Counted from the first letter of the stretch, positions 7,880-16,456 are shown. The stretch is DNA of 64,000 bases from Micromonospora sp. C28SCA-DRY-2 (GCF_030519475.1 NZ_JAUMKD010000002.1:124001-188000), one strand, 5' to 3'. The notes: generated by a model from the letters alone, not told the origin. Numbers and translations: made by a program.

Positions 7880-9304
7880 GTGACCAGCACCGCCGTCGGC
7901 GCCGACACCTCGACAGTGGACCACCGCGACCCCGAGGTGCGGCTGCGGGCGCTCTTCGACGCCGGCTCGCTGCGCCTGCTGGCGCCCCGGGACGGCTCGG
8001 GCGTGCTCTGGGCGCGGGGCGAGATCGAGGGCACGCCGGCCGTCGCGTACGCCACCGACGCCACGCGGATGGGTGGCGCGATGGGCACCGACGGGTGCCG
8101 GCACATCGTCGACGCGATCGACACGGCGGTGCGGGAGCGGGTCCCGGTGCTCGGCCTCTGGCACTCCGGCGGGGCCCGGCTGGCCGAGGGCGTGGTCGCG
8201 CTGGACGCGGTCGGTCAGGTCTTCGCCGCCATGGTCCGGGCGTCGGGCCGGGTGCCGCAGATCTCCGTGGTGCTCGGTCCGGCGGCCGGCGGCGCCGCGT
8301 ACGGGCCCGCGCTGACCGACATCGTGGTGATGAGCGGCGCGGGCCGGATCTTCGTGACCGGTCCCGAGGTGGTCCGCAGCGTCACCGGCGAGCAGGTCGA
8401 CATGGAGCGCCTCGGCGGCCCCGAGCCGCACGGCCGGCGCTCCGGCGTGGTGCACGTGACGTGCGCCGACGACGAGGCCGCGCTGGCCGAGTCGCGCCGG
8501 CTCGCCGCGCTGCTGGGCCGCCAGGGCCGGCTCTGCCCGGACGACGTGCCGGCCGAGGGCGGGGAGGGCCACGACCTGGCCGCGAGGATGCCGGCCGAGG
8601 CCAACCGGGCGTACGACGTCAAGCCGGTGGTCCGGGCGCTGCTCGACGCCCCCGGCGTGGAACTGCACGCCAAGTGGGCGCCGAACATCGTCACCACGCT
8701 CGGCCGGTTCGCCGGCCGGACGGTCGGCGTGATCGCCAACAACCCGCTGCGCCTCGGCGGTTGCCTGGACGCCTCCAGCGCCGAGAAGGCGGCCCGGTTC
8801 GTGCGGATGTGCGACTCGCTCGGGGTGCCGCTGATCGTGCTCGTCGACGTCCCCGGCTACCTGCCCGGCCTCGGCCAGGAGTGGGACGGCGTGGTCCGGC
8901 GCGGCGCGAAGCTGCTGCACGCCTTCGCCGAGGCGGTGGTACCGCGGGTGACCCTGGTGACCCGCAAGGCGTACGGCGGGGCGTACATCGCGATGAACTC
9001 CCGCTCGCTCGGCGCGACAGCGGTCTTCGCCTGGCCCAACGCGGAGGTCGCGGTGATGGGCGCCAGCGCGGCGGTGAACATCCTGCACCGCAAGAAGCTG
9101 GCCGCCGCCCCCGCCGAGGAGCGGGAGGCGCTGCGTGCCCAGCTGATCGAGGAGCAGGTCCGGGTGGCCGGCGGGGTCAACCGGGCGCTGGAGATCGGCG
9201 TGGTGGACGACGTGATCAAGCCGGCGGAGACCCGGCGCCGGATCGCCGAGGCGCTCGCCGCGGCGCCGGCCGCCCGGGGCGCGCACGGCAACATCCCGCT
9301 GTAG
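7880..9304 (+). CDS. accD: acyl-CoA carboxylase carboxyltransferase (beta) subunit
   Basis: A 474-residue carboxyltransferase with both crotonase-like halves: N half with SGGARLAEG and GPAAGGAAYGPAL (acyl-CoA oxyanion loop), C half with DVPGYLPG and RKAYGGAYIAM (carboxybiotin side). It would transfer CO2 from a biotinylated alpha subunit to acetyl- or propionyl-CoA, supplying malonyl-CoA to FabD. The position at the end of the fab operon resembles mycobacterial accD6 after the kas genes. GTG at 7880 follows GGGAGG. The alpha and epsilon subunits are not in the window. Substrate choice is uncertain. Confidence 0.9.
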   Translation: MTSTAVGADTSTVDHRDPEVRLRALFDAGSLRLLAPRDGSGVLWARGEIEGTPAVAYATDATRMGGAMGTDGCRHIVDAIDTAVRERVPVLGLWHSGGARLAEGVVALDAVGQVFAAMVRASGRVPQISVVLGPAAGGAAYGPALTDIVVMSGAGRIFVTGPEVVRSVTGEQVDMERLGGPEPHGRRSGVVHVTCADDEAALAESRRLAALLGRQGRLCPDDVPAEGGEGHDLAARMPAEANRAYDVKPVVRALLDAPGVELHAKWAPNIVTTLGRFAGRTVGVIANNPLRLGGCLDASSAEKAARFVRMCDSLGVPLIVLVDVPGYLPGLGQEWDGVVRRGAKLLHAFAEAVVPRVTLVTRKAYGGAYIAMNSRSLGATAVFAWPNAEVAVMGASAAVNILHRKKLAAAPAEEREALRAQLIEEQVRVAGGVNRALEIGVVDDVIKPAETRRRIAEALAAAPAARGAHGNIPL

Positions 9305-9352
9305 CGGCGCTCCGACCGCCGCCCGTACCGTACGGGTCCGCGCTCGCGTCGG

Positions 9353-9571
9353 TCAGCCCTGGTTGCGCGGGTGGCGCTTCGCGGTGCGCTCGTTGCCCCG
9401 GCGGTAGTTGCCGGTCCACCGCGCCATCACCAGTTGCGGGTCGTCCTCGACCTCGGCGAGGAACTGCGCCGCCCGACCGCCCCGCAGGGTGCCGGCCGCC
9501 CGCCCGTTGTGGGTGATCACCACCGTGCCGTCGGCCCGCTCCACGTACCCGAAACCCTGTGCCGTTCCCAT
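9353..9571 (-). CDS. small hypothetical protein
   Basis: A 72-residue protein with a plausible folded core (beta-rich N half, e.g. GYVERADGTVVITHNGRAAG, then an amphipathic helix) and a very basic C-terminus (RRGNERTAKRHP) that could bind nucleic acid or membrane. Amino-acid use is balanced, unlike the shadow frames around it. It is convergent with accD and divergent from the MerR gene. I do not recognise the family. Confidence 0.6.
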   Translation of the reverse strand: MGTAQGFGYVERADGTVVITHNGRAAGTLRGGRAAQFLAEVEDDPQLVMARWTGNYRRGNERTAKRHPRNQG

Positions 9572-9620
9572 GCCGGCGAGGCTGTCACCCCGGACCCACC
9601 ACCGCTAACGGTTTTCCGGG

Positions 9621-9641
9621 TTGACTCTCCAGCGGCTGGAG
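9621..9641 (+). promoter_or_regulatory. MerR-type promoter/operator
   Basis: TTGACT (9621-9626) is followed at once by the 15-bp palindrome CTCCAGC-G-GCTGGAG (9627-9641, perfect 7-bp arms). A -35 box abutting a dyad just before a MerR gene is the hallmark of MerR-family autoregulated promoters. The AGGAGG ribosome site at 9644-9649 follows. Confidence 0.7.
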
Positions 9642-9658
9642 ACAGGAGGCTGACCGGC

Positions 9659-10558
9659 GTGGACGACCGCACCGAACTGTTCACCATCGGGCAGCTCGCC
9701 CGCCGGACCGGCCTGTCGGTCCGGACCATACGCTTCTGGTCCGACCTCGACCTGCTGCCGCCGACCGGCCGTTCGCCGGGCGGCTACCGGCTCTACGACG
9801 CGGCCGCCGTGGCCCGGCTGGAGCTGCTGCGCACCCTGCGCGAGCTGGGGATCGGCCTGGACGACGCGCGCCGGATCGTGGACCGGCAGAGCACCGTCCG
9901 GGACGTGGCGCGGGCGCACGCCCGGGCGCTGGACGCGGAGATCCGGACGTTGCGGCTGCGCCGGGCGGTGTTGCGGTCGGTCACCCGACGTGGCAGTACG
10001 ACCGAGGAGTTGAGACTCGTGAACGACCTGGCCCGGCTCTCCGCACGGGAGCGGCAGCAGATCATCGACGACTTCGTGGCCGAGGTGTTCGCCGGCGTCG
10101 ACGGCCCGGCGGCCCGGCTGGCGCAGGCCATGCGGGCGCTGCCCGCGGACCTGCCGGACGAGCCCAGCGACGAGGAGGTGGACGCCTGGCTGGAGCTGGC
10201 CGAGCTGGTGGCCGACCCGGACTTCCGTCGCCGGGTACGCCAGATGGCGGTGGCCGGTGCCGGCGACGCGACGCCGCCCCCGCCGGAGCCGATGACGAAG
10301 CTGGAGCTGGCGCGCGCGGCGCTGGCCGCCGGCACCGACCCCGCCTCGCCGGAGGGCCGGGCGGTGCTGGACGAGATGGTGGACCCGACGCTCACCCCGC
10401 GGCAGCGCCGGGCGTTGGCCGACTCGATCGCCGCGTTCACCGACCGGCGGGTGGAGCGGTACTGGCAGCTGATCGGCATGCTCAACCGCCGGCCGCCGTT
10501 CGAGCCCGCGGTGCCGGCCGTGGAGTGGCTGGTCGCCGCCCTGCGCGCGGCCGGCTGA
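9659..10558 (+). CDS. MerR-family transcriptional regulator
   Basis: A 299-residue regulator. The N-terminal MerR winged helix is at about 7-75 (FTIGQLARRTGLSVRTIRFW), then a dimerisation helix (~80-110). The remaining ~185 residues are helical and acidic/Arg-rich and match no metal-binding or BmrR-type pocket that I recognise; there is no Cys cluster, so a metal sensor is unlikely and an organic ligand or protein signal more so. GTG at 9659 is chosen because of AGGAGG nine bases upstream and because the HTH begins right after it. A palindromic promoter lies just ahead, suggesting autoregulation. A strong terminator follows. Confidence 0.88.
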   Translation: MDDRTELFTIGQLARRTGLSVRTIRFWSDLDLLPPTGRSPGGYRLYDAAAVARLELLRTLRELGIGLDDARRIVDRQSTVRDVARAHARALDAEIRTLRLRRAVLRSVTRRGSTTEELRLVNDLARLSARERQQIIDDFVAEVFAGVDGPAARLAQAMRALPADLPDEPSDEEVDAWLELAELVADPDFRRRVRQMAVAGAGDATPPPPEPMTKLELARAALAAGTDPASPEGRAVLDEMVDPTLTPRQRRALADSIAAFTDRRVERYWQLIGMLNRRPPFEPAVPAVEWLVAALRAAG

Positions 10559-10563
10559 ACCGG

Positions 10564-10599
10564 CGCCGTACCGGGGGCCGACCGGCCCCCGGTACGGCG
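10564..10599 (+). terminator. strong hairpin terminator after the MerR gene
   Basis: A 17-bp perfect inverted repeat (arms 10564-10580 and 10583-10599) begins five bases after the MerR stop. Almost all of it is GC. No U tract follows, as usual for actinobacterial terminators. Confidence 0.75.
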
Positions 10600-10635
10600 T
10601 GCCGGTCGTCCCGCCACGGCGGGACGCGAACGGGA

Positions 10636-10664
10636 TTGACGCCGGGTGCCTGTGCCGCTTTGAT
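10636..10664 (+). promoter_or_regulatory. candidate promoter of the lipoprotein gene
   Basis: TTGACG (10636-10641) and TTTGAT (10659-10664) with 17-bp spacing precede the lipoprotein ATG by about 40 bp. Confidence 0.4.
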
Positions 10665-10701
10665 GAGGCCCGCTGAAGATTGTCAACGGGGGATGGACAC
10701 C

Positions 10702-11343
10702 ATGCACCGACGTACCCGCGCCGCCCTGCTGGCCGCGCTCACCCTCGGCCCGCTCGCCGGCTGCGCCGAGGACAAGGACCAGCCGGCGGCCGGCGGCTCG
10801 CCGTCGGCGTCACCGAGCACCACCGCATCACCGGTGGTCCCCGGGCCGCCCTGGCACGACGAGGTCGCCGCCGCACCCGCCGGCGTCCCGGTGGGCGGCA
10901 AGGGCACGCCCTGCGCGCTGCCGGTCACCTTCTCGCTGCCGGCGGGGTGGAAGGTCAAGGCCGTGAAGCCCTCGGCCGAGGGCGGCGACCTGGGTGTCGG
11001 TAACGCCACCCTGCTGTGCGAGCTCGACTCCCGGCCGGCCGGCGAACTGGGGTTCCTGCGGGTGTGGCGGGTCGACGGGGTCGCCGGCGGTGCCGAGGAG
11101 CACCTGAAGCACTTCGTCGGCGCGTACTCGCCGAAGGCGACGGGGGTGGAGTACCGGCGCCTCCGGGCCGGCACGCTGGACGCCGTCGAGGCGAGCTACA
11201 CCGAGGACGGTGACCCGGACCGGGCCATCGCCCTGGCGTCCCTCTACGGCCCGATCGTGCTGAGCCTGGACGCGCCGGATCCGGCGGACCTGCTGCCGGC
11301 GTACCAGCTGGTCAAGCAGTCGGCCCGGATCAACCGGGACTGA
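10702..11343 (+). CDS. secreted lipoprotein, function unknown
   Basis: A 213-residue lipoprotein: basic n-region (HRRTR), short hydrophobic stretch and lipobox LAGC, then a Ser/Pro/Ala linker and a ~150-residue beta-rich domain with two further Cys that could pair. It should be anchored on the outer face of the membrane. ATG at 10702 is preferred over ATG at 10693 because the GGGGG ribosome site is nine bases away from it and abuts the other. It converges with the GH3 lipoprotein with only six bases between the stops. The fold resembles small actinobacterial extracytoplasmic lipoproteins; no role is inferred. Confidence 0.8.
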   Translation: MHRRTRAALLAALTLGPLAGCAEDKDQPAAGGSPSASPSTTASPVVPGPPWHDEVAAAPAGVPVGGKGTPCALPVTFSLPAGWKVKAVKPSAEGGDLGVGNATLLCELDSRPAGELGFLRVWRVDGVAGGAEEHLKHFVGAYSPKATGVEYRRLRAGTLDAVEASYTEDGDPDRAIALASLYGPIVLSLDAPDPADLLPAYQLVKQSARINRD

Positions 11344-11349
11344 CCCCGC

Positions 11350-13080
11350 TCAGGCGGCGCAGGTGGTGGCGGGCAGGCCGGGCACCTTGACCGGGGACCG
11401 GCCGGACGGCTGCGCCTTGCCGGCCAGCACCCCGGCGAGCGCGGTCATCGACGCCCGGCTGGACGAGTAGGTGGCCAGCAGCGTCGGCGACTTCGCGCTC
11501 CCCAGCACGTACGGGGTGTCCATCGCCACCGTGACGGCGGCGTCGGCGCGCAGGTCGCCGGCGCCGTCGCCGTAGCCGACCAGGTGCACCACCGTCCCGC
11601 CGCGGGGCACCACCTTCACCCCGGCCGCGGTCAGCGCCTCGGTCAGCGCCGCCCGGGTGTGGTCGCGGCCGCCGGAGGAGGTGACCGTCACCGGGCCGCG
11701 GACGCCGCCGCCGCAGGTGCCGCGCAGCACCGTCACGGCCGCCGCGGCCAGCCGCTGGGCCGCCTCGCGGTGGGCCGGGGCGGCCAGCGTGGACAGCTCG
11801 GGGGCCGGCCGGTCGGCCAGCTTGAACTTCATGGTCAGCACCCGGGTTACCGCGTCGACCAGGCGGGCCCGGGGCAGCGAGCCGTCGCGCAGGGCGGCGA
11901 GCAGCCCGTCGTACGCCTGGCCGACGTTCGGCGGCATCAGGATCAGGTCGTTGCCGGCCTTGAGCGCCCGTACCGCGGCCTCCCCCGGCGACCAGCGCTT
12001 GGCCGGGGCCATGTTCATCCCGTCGGTGATCACCACGCCCTGGAAGCCGAGCTGGCCGCGGAGCACCTCGGTGAGCAGCTTGTGCGAGAAGGTGGCCGGG
12101 GTACCCGGGTCGACCGACCGTACGTCCAGGTGGGCGGACATCACGGCCATCGCCCCCGCGTCGATGCCGGCGGTGAACGGCGGCCACGCCCCGGCGGCGA
12201 GCGCCGCCCGGGACTGCTTGAGCACCGGCAGGTCCTTGTGGGAGTCGGTGGCGCTGTGGCCGTGCCCCGGGAAGTGCTTGACGGTGGCCGCCACGCCCGC
12301 GCCCTGCAGGCCGCGCACCGCGCCGCCGACCTGCGCCGCGGCCCGCTGCGGATCGGCACCGAACGACCGGGAGCCGATCACCGTGCTGCGGGTGGCGAGC
12401 ACGTCGGCGACCGGGGCGAAGTCCAGGTTGACGCCCATCGCGGCGAGTTCGGTGCCGGCGGCCCTCCAGGCGGCCTCGGTCAGCGCCGGGTCGCCGGCCG
12501 CGCCGGCGGCCAGCGCGCTGGGCAGCAGGGTGACCCCGTCGGTGATCCGGGTGACCACGCCGTACTCCTGGTCGGTGCCGATCAGGAACGGGGCCGCCCC
12601 GGTGGGCAGCTTGCCGGCGGCCGCGCGCAGCCCGGTGGTCAGCTCGCGGACCTGCCGCGGGTTGTCGACGTTGGTGGTCTCCTGGTTGCCGCTGGTCGGG
12701 TCGTCGGCGCTGAAGCCGACCAGGATCAGCCCGCCGAGCCGGTACTTCGCGACCATCTCGGCCGGGGTGTCCACCCCGGCCAGCGCCCGGTTGCCGGCCG
12801 CCGAGCCGGGCGAGACCTTGGTCGCCGCGTCTCCGTACGCGTAGGGCATCAGCACCTGGCCGACCAGGTCCTCGTCGGTGAGCGTGCCGACCAGGGCGGC
12901 CGCCCGGGCGGCGGGGTCCCCGGCGGGGACGGCGGTCGGCGTCGCCGCCGGCGCGGAGCCGCTCGCCGCCGGGGTGGGGCGGGGGCGGTCCGGCTTGTCG
13001 GCGCAGCCGGAGAGGAGCAGTGCGGTCAGTGCGGCGAGCGCGACGCCGGCACGTCGCGGAGATATCGACACGCGAGCCAT
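11350..13080 (-). CDS. nagZ: GH3 beta-N-acetylhexosaminidase lipoprotein (NagZ-like)
   Basis: A 576-residue GH3 enzyme exported as a lipoprotein (lipobox LLSGC, residue ~26, followed by a Pro/Ala linker). The (beta/alpha)8 domain carries KHFPGHGHSATDSHKDLP, the NagZ signature whose His/Asp pair supplies the acid/base, and the nucleophile Asp in ITDGMNM. Beyond ~380 there is a second alpha/beta domain as in the two-domain Gram-positive NagZ (YbbD) type. It likely removes GlcNAc from muropeptides at the wall during recycling. ATG at 13080 gives an ideal signal sequence. It is separated by ~100 bp from the DUF3145 gene, same strand. Confidence 0.9.
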   Translation of the reverse strand: MARVSISPRRAGVALAALTALLLSGCADKPDRPRPTPAASGSAPAATPTAVPAGDPAARAAALVGTLTDEDLVGQVLMPYAYGDAATKVSPGSAAGNRALAGVDTPAEMVAKYRLGGLILVGFSADDPTSGNQETTNVDNPRQVRELTTGLRAAAGKLPTGAAPFLIGTDQEYGVVTRITDGVTLLPSALAAGAAGDPALTEAAWRAAGTELAAMGVNLDFAPVADVLATRSTVIGSRSFGADPQRAAAQVGGAVRGLQGAGVAATVKHFPGHGHSATDSHKDLPVLKQSRAALAAGAWPPFTAGIDAGAMAVMSAHLDVRSVDPGTPATFSHKLLTEVLRGQLGFQGVVITDGMNMAPAKRWSPGEAAVRALKAGNDLILMPPNVGQAYDGLLAALRDGSLPRARLVDAVTRVLTMKFKLADRPAPELSTLAAPAHREAAQRLAAAAVTVLRGTCGGGVRGPVTVTSSGGRDHTRAALTEALTAAGVKVVPRGGTVVHLVGYGDGAGDLRADAAVTVAMDTPYVLGSAKSPTLLATYSSSRASMTALAGVLAGKAQPSGRSPVKVPGLPATTCAA

Positions 13081-13178
13081 CCCACCAGTTCGACGCTTAT
13101 CGGGGCAACCCGACCCTACGCGCGCCGGTCCGCCGGGCGTCGCCGCGCCGGGGCGCGGAGCCCCGGCGCACGCGGGGG

Positions 13179-13670
13179 TCAGCCGACCCGGGTGAGCAGG
13201 GTCACCGGCGCGCCGTCCCCGGCGTACCGGTAGGGCTCCAGTTCGGCGTCCCAGGCGGTGCCGAGGGCCTTGTCCAGCGCGTGCGCCAGCGCCTCCGGCG
13301 CCCGGGCGCCGGCCATGATGCTGCGCAGCCGGTCCTCGCCGAGCTGGATGTCACCGGCCGCCCCGACCGTGGCCCGGAACAGCCCCCGGCCCGGTACGTA
13401 CATGAAGCGTTCGCCGTCGGCGCCGGGGCTCGGCTCCTCGGTGACCTCGAAACGGATCATGGGCCACTGCCGGAGGGCAGCAGCCAGTTCGGCGCCCGTC
13501 CCCGGACGACCGGTCCACCCGCACTCGGCCCGGCGGGCGCCGGGATCGACGGGCTGAGCCGTCCACTGCAGGTCGACCGGCGCGGCAAGGACGCGCGCGA
13601 TCGCCCACTCGACGTGTGAGCACACGGCGAGCGGGGTCGAGTGGACGTATACGACGCCACGCGTTGGCAC
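13179..13670 (-). CDS. DUF3145 family protein
   Basis: A 163-residue cytoplasmic protein that opens with TRGVVYVHSTPLAVCSHVEW, the conserved start of the actinobacterial DUF3145 family. The GTG at 13670 has a strong GGGAGG site upstream. DUF3145 genes are found near fatty-acid genes in many actinomycetes, as here, but no function has been established to my knowledge. There are no transmembrane or catalytic motifs. Divergent from the 109-residue protein at 13981. Confidence 0.88.
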   Translation of the reverse strand: MPTRGVVYVHSTPLAVCSHVEWAIARVLAAPVDLQWTAQPVDPGARRAECGWTGRPGTGAELAAALRQWPMIRFEVTEEPSPGADGERFMYVPGRGLFRATVGAAGDIQLGEDRLRSIMAGARAPEALAHALDKALGTAWDAELEPYRYAGDGAPVTLLTRVG

Positions 13671-13980
13671 GGTGACCTCCCGGAGTGCGAGGTGCGTCTT
13701 CCCCTACGACCTCGCCGATCCGAGTGGCTACTGGAACACATGATGACTGGTGTGACGGATGGTGCGCCAGGGAATCGGAAAATTCGCCGCCGGAATAGCC
13801 GGACGGGTGACCGCGGTTGAGCCTCTCGAACGCGATGACCAGCCAGGGATCGTGGTCGTGTACAGTTCCATCGGCGGCCTGTGCCGCGCACATCTTCCGC
13901 GGGCCGACGCCCCTTCCGGGCATCACCCGCACAGCCCCCGGACGTTCCGTCCTCCCGTACGTCTTGCAAGGAGTACCTCC
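13671..13980. other. divergent intergenic region with AT-rich block
   Basis: 310 bp separate two divergent genes. It holds an AT-rich patch (about 13773-13798, GGAAAATTCGCCGCC and neighbours) and a possible -10 TACAGT near 13860 for the rightward gene. The AAGGAG ribosome site of the 13981 gene closes it. No gene was recognised on either strand. Confidence 0.4.
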
Positions 13981-14310
13981 GTGGCGAGCAACACCTCTAA
14001 GACCGCGCGCGCGTCCGTCCGGGCCGGCCAGGCTGGCCAGGGTGGCGCCCTCAGCGTGCTGGGCGAGTTCAAGTACGTCATCCCGCTCAACGGCGGCAAG
14101 CACGCCTACGTGCGGAACCTGACCAACGGCAAGACCGCGCACCTGCGCACCGACTCCGAGGCCTTCATCGAGGAGATCCGGGTGCTGGCCGCCGCCGGCC
14201 ACGCCGCCAAGATCCGGGCCGAGCTGAACACCCTCAACGCCGCCCACCCGGGCGACGGCTGGGACGCCACCGAGAAGCGCCTCGTCGAGGCCGGCGTCTT
14301 CGAGGCCTGA
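13981..14310 (+). CDS. small conserved-looking protein of unknown function
   Basis: A 109-residue soluble protein. Residues 1-27 are Ala/Gly/Ser-rich and flexible; 28-60 look like a beta-hairpin pair (FKYVIPLNGGKHAYVRNLTN); 60-109 are two helices (SEAFIEEIRVL, AAKIRAELNTL). A textbook AAGGAG site seven bases before GTG, a long regulated-looking leader and a perfect terminator suggest high expression as a single gene. I do not recognise the family. No signal peptide. Confidence 0.82.
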   Translation: MASNTSKTARASVRAGQAGQGGALSVLGEFKYVIPLNGGKHAYVRNLTNGKTAHLRTDSEAFIEEIRVLAAAGHAAKIRAELNTLNAAHPGDGWDATEKRLVEAGVFEA

Positions 14311-14328
14311 GCCTCCCCAAGCACCACC

Positions 14329-14365
14329 CGGAAACGCCCGTCGGCACCCCCGACGGGCGTTTCCG
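14329..14365 (+). terminator. perfect 16-bp hairpin terminator
   Basis: CGGAAACGCCCGTCGG (14329-14344) pairs exactly with 14350-14365 across a five-base loop, 19 bp after the stop of the 109-residue gene. Confidence 0.85.
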
Positions 14366-14393
14366 CGTCCTCCCCCTCCCCCACCCCTTCCGG

Positions 14394-14450
14394 TGATCAT
14401 GAGGTTGGCGGCGGTTTCCGAGATCGACTTCGCCGTCAACCTCATGATCA
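14394..14450. repeat. GATCA-type palindromic intergenic repeat
   Basis: TGATCATGAGGTTGGCGGCG (14394-14413) is inverted at 14431-14450 with one mismatch and a 17-nt loop. It lies between convergent genes, directly before the carbonic-anhydrase stop, so it could end transcription from the left strand; its GATCATGAGGTTG core and AT content differ from the flanking sequence and suggest a dispersed palindromic repeat. A related element is at 35934-35996. Confidence 0.65.
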
Positions 14451-14455
14451 ACGGG

Positions 14456-15220
14456 TCAGGGGGTGGGGTTGAGGAGGGTTACCTGGGCGGTGGAGAGGTC
14501 GTAGAGGGCGCCGACTACGTCCACCCGGCCCGCTGCCACGGGGGTGGCCAGGAGGTCGTCGGCGCGGAGTGCGGTCACGGTGCGGAGCACGTGGCGGCGG
14601 ATCGCCATGGGGTGCGCGCCGGGGTCGTCGACGCCCACCTCCCGCACCGCGGGGGCGATCTGGTCGACCAGGTGGGCCAGCGAGCCGCCGGGCCGCCGCC
14701 CCTCGCGCACCGCGGCCAGCGCCGAGGCGACCGCCCCGCACCGCTCGTGGCCGAGCACCATCACCAGCGGTACGCCCAGTTCGTCGACGACGTACTCGAT
14801 CGAGCCGAGCACCGCGCGGTCCAGCACGTGCCCGCCGGTGCGGATCACACAGATCGAGCCGAAGGTCTGGTCGAAGATCGCCTCCAGCGGCACCCGCGAG
14901 TCGATGCAGCCCAGCACCACCGCGTACGGCTGCTGGTCGCCGGAGGCGCTGGCCGCCGCGGCGGTCACGTCGTGGCCGTGGATCGGCTGGCCGCTGACGA
15001 ACCGCCGGTTGCCGGCCATCAGCTCGGCCAGCGCGGCGCGCGGCGTCCCGCCGGCCGGGCGGCCCTCCGGCGAGGCACCACCGGCACGCGCCGTCCCGCC
15101 GGCCGGACGGCCCTCCGGCGAGGCACCACCGGCACGCGCCGTCCCGTCGGCCGGACGGCCGTCCCAGGAGGCACCACCGGCACCGCCGGTACCGGTCGGG
15201 GTTGTCCGCGGGGACCGCAT
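14456..15220 (-). CDS. beta-class carbonic anhydrase with tandem-repeat N-terminus
   Basis: A 254-residue protein hydrating CO2 to bicarbonate. The catalytic domain (about 62-240) has all beta-CA ligands: Cys-x-Asp-x-Arg in LGCIDSRVP and His-x2-Cys in GHERCGAV. Ahead of it are ~60 residues built of three copies of a 16-residue Gly/Ala/Arg/Pro unit (ARAGGASPEGRPAGGT), encoded by a 48-bp tandem DNA repeat. That tail is low complexity and probably disordered. ATG at 15220 has GGGGG upstream; a start after the repeats would remove the first helix of the fold, so the long form is kept. Bicarbonate supply to the carboxylases is a possible use. Confidence 0.88.
   Translation of the reverse strand: MRSPRTTPTGTGGAGGASWDGRPADGTARAGGASPEGRPAGGTARAGGASPEGRPAGGTPRAALAELMAGNRRFVSGQPIHGHDVTAAAASASGDQQPYAVVLGCIDSRVPLEAIFDQTFGSICVIRTGGHVLDRAVLGSIEYVVDELGVPLVMVLGHERCGAVASALAAVREGRRPGGSLAHLVDQIAPAVREVGVDDPGAHPMAIRRHVLRTVTALRADDLLATPVAAGRVDVVGALYDLSTAQVTLLNPTP
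15045..15188 (-). repeat. three tandem 48-bp repeats inside the carbonic anhydrase gene
   Basis: Units 15045-15092, 15093-15140 and 15141-15188 each begin GTCCCG. The first two differ by one base; the third has diverged more. 48 is a multiple of three, so copy-number change keeps the frame. Confidence 0.9.
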
Positions 15221-15367
15221 GTCCCCCAGCTTGCTCGGGCCGGCCGCCCGACGGCGCCCGGTCGCGAATCTTCTTTCCGCGCGGTTGGCGTGGTGTCATG
15301 GCGGGTAGCCGGTGTTACCACCGGGTATCCCCGGTGTTGCGGAGCTGTGCGGCCCGGGGAGGTGGCG

Positions 15368-16285
15368 ATGCCGGAGCAGTTGGACCTACGTCTACCCGAC
15401 GACGTACGCCTGCACGTGGAGTGCACCGGCCCGGCCGACGCCGAGGTCACCGTGGTGCTGCTGCACGGCTGGACGCTGGACGGGCGCAGCTGGCACCGCC
15501 AGCTCGCCGCGCTGCGCGAGGCGGCCGGCGAGGCGGTGCGGGTGGTCACCTACGACGCCCGCGGGCACGGCCGCTCCAGCTGCATGGCGCTGCCCACCGC
15601 CACCCTGGCCCAGCTCGGCGACGACCTGGCGGCGGTGCTGGACGAGGTGGCGCCGACCGGCCCGGTGGTGCTGGTCGGGCACTCGATGGGCGGCATGACG
15701 GTGATGGAGTACGCCCACCGGCACCCCGAGCACTTCGCCGCCCGGGTCGCCGGGCTGGTCTTCGTCGCCACCACCGCCGAGGGGCACACGCACACCGCCT
15801 ACGGCCTGTCGCCCCGGATCGCCCGGTTGATCCGGTTGGCCGAGACCACCGGAGCCGGCGTACTGGCCCGCTGCGGGTCCTGGCGGCCGCCGCGGGCGTT
15901 GCTGCGCGCGTTGCGCCCCAGCATCCGCTGGATGCTCTTCGGCGACCGCTGCGATGCGTCCGACATCCGCCTGGTCACCTCCGCGGTGGCCCGCGCCTCG
16001 CTGCGCTCGATCGGCGGCTTCCGGGCCTCCATCGGGGCGCAGCACCGGCTGGAGACGCTGGCCGCGCTCGCCCACCTGCCGGCCGCCGCGCTGGTCGGCG
16101 ACCGGGACCGGCTCACCCCGCCGCCGTGCGCCGAGTCGATCGCCGCGGCGCTGCCCGCCACCGAGCTGACCGTCTGCCCCGGCGCCGGGCACATGCTGAT
16201 GATGGAACGGCCGGAGGAGGTCAACGCGGCCCTGCTCGGCGTGGTCCGCCAGGTCACCGCCCGGTCGGCCGCCCCGACCGGCTGA
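15368..16285 (+). CDS. alpha/beta-fold hydrolase
   Basis: A 305-residue soluble hydrolase. Oxyanion HGWTLDG near residue 35, nucleophile elbow GHSMGG (Ser ~111), acid in LVGDRDRL and His in GAGHMLMME complete the triad. An insertion of ~70 residues (145-215, Arg/Leu-rich) forms the lid. The ATG at 15368 follows GGGGAGG. It stands alone, divergent from the carbonic anhydrase. Substrate unknown; the family includes esterases, C-C hydrolases and haloperoxidase-like enzymes. Confidence 0.9.
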   Translation: MPEQLDLRLPDDVRLHVECTGPADAEVTVVLLHGWTLDGRSWHRQLAALREAAGEAVRVVTYDARGHGRSSCMALPTATLAQLGDDLAAVLDEVAPTGPVVLVGHSMGGMTVMEYAHRHPEHFAARVAGLVFVATTAEGHTHTAYGLSPRIARLIRLAETTGAGVLARCGSWRPPRALLRALRPSIRWMLFGDRCDASDIRLVTSAVARASLRSIGGFRASIGAQHRLETLAALAHLPAAALVGDRDRLTPPPCAESIAAALPATELTVCPGAGHMLMMERPEEVNAALLGVVRQVTARSAAPTG

Positions 16286-16456
16286 GTCCGGCCGGCGGGT
16301 CGCCCCGCCCGGCCGTCGGGAACGGGTCACCCGGGTCACTGATCGCGTACGCCTCCGCCGCCGGTCGCGGCGCTGCCGTACCCTCACCCGGTCAGCCCCG
16401 GCGCGCGGCCACTCGCCCCGTCGCGGCCGCCCACCGCCGTCCGAGGAGTCCGAGCG

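Noticed and set aside
15045..15188. 48-bp repeats as a CRISPR or origin iteron array
   Set aside because: Contiguous, no spacers, in frame with the carbonic anhydrase gene.
16286..16456. A rifamycin-associated element before the HelD gene
   Set aside because: No inverted repeat resembling the known element is visible in the 170-bp gap.
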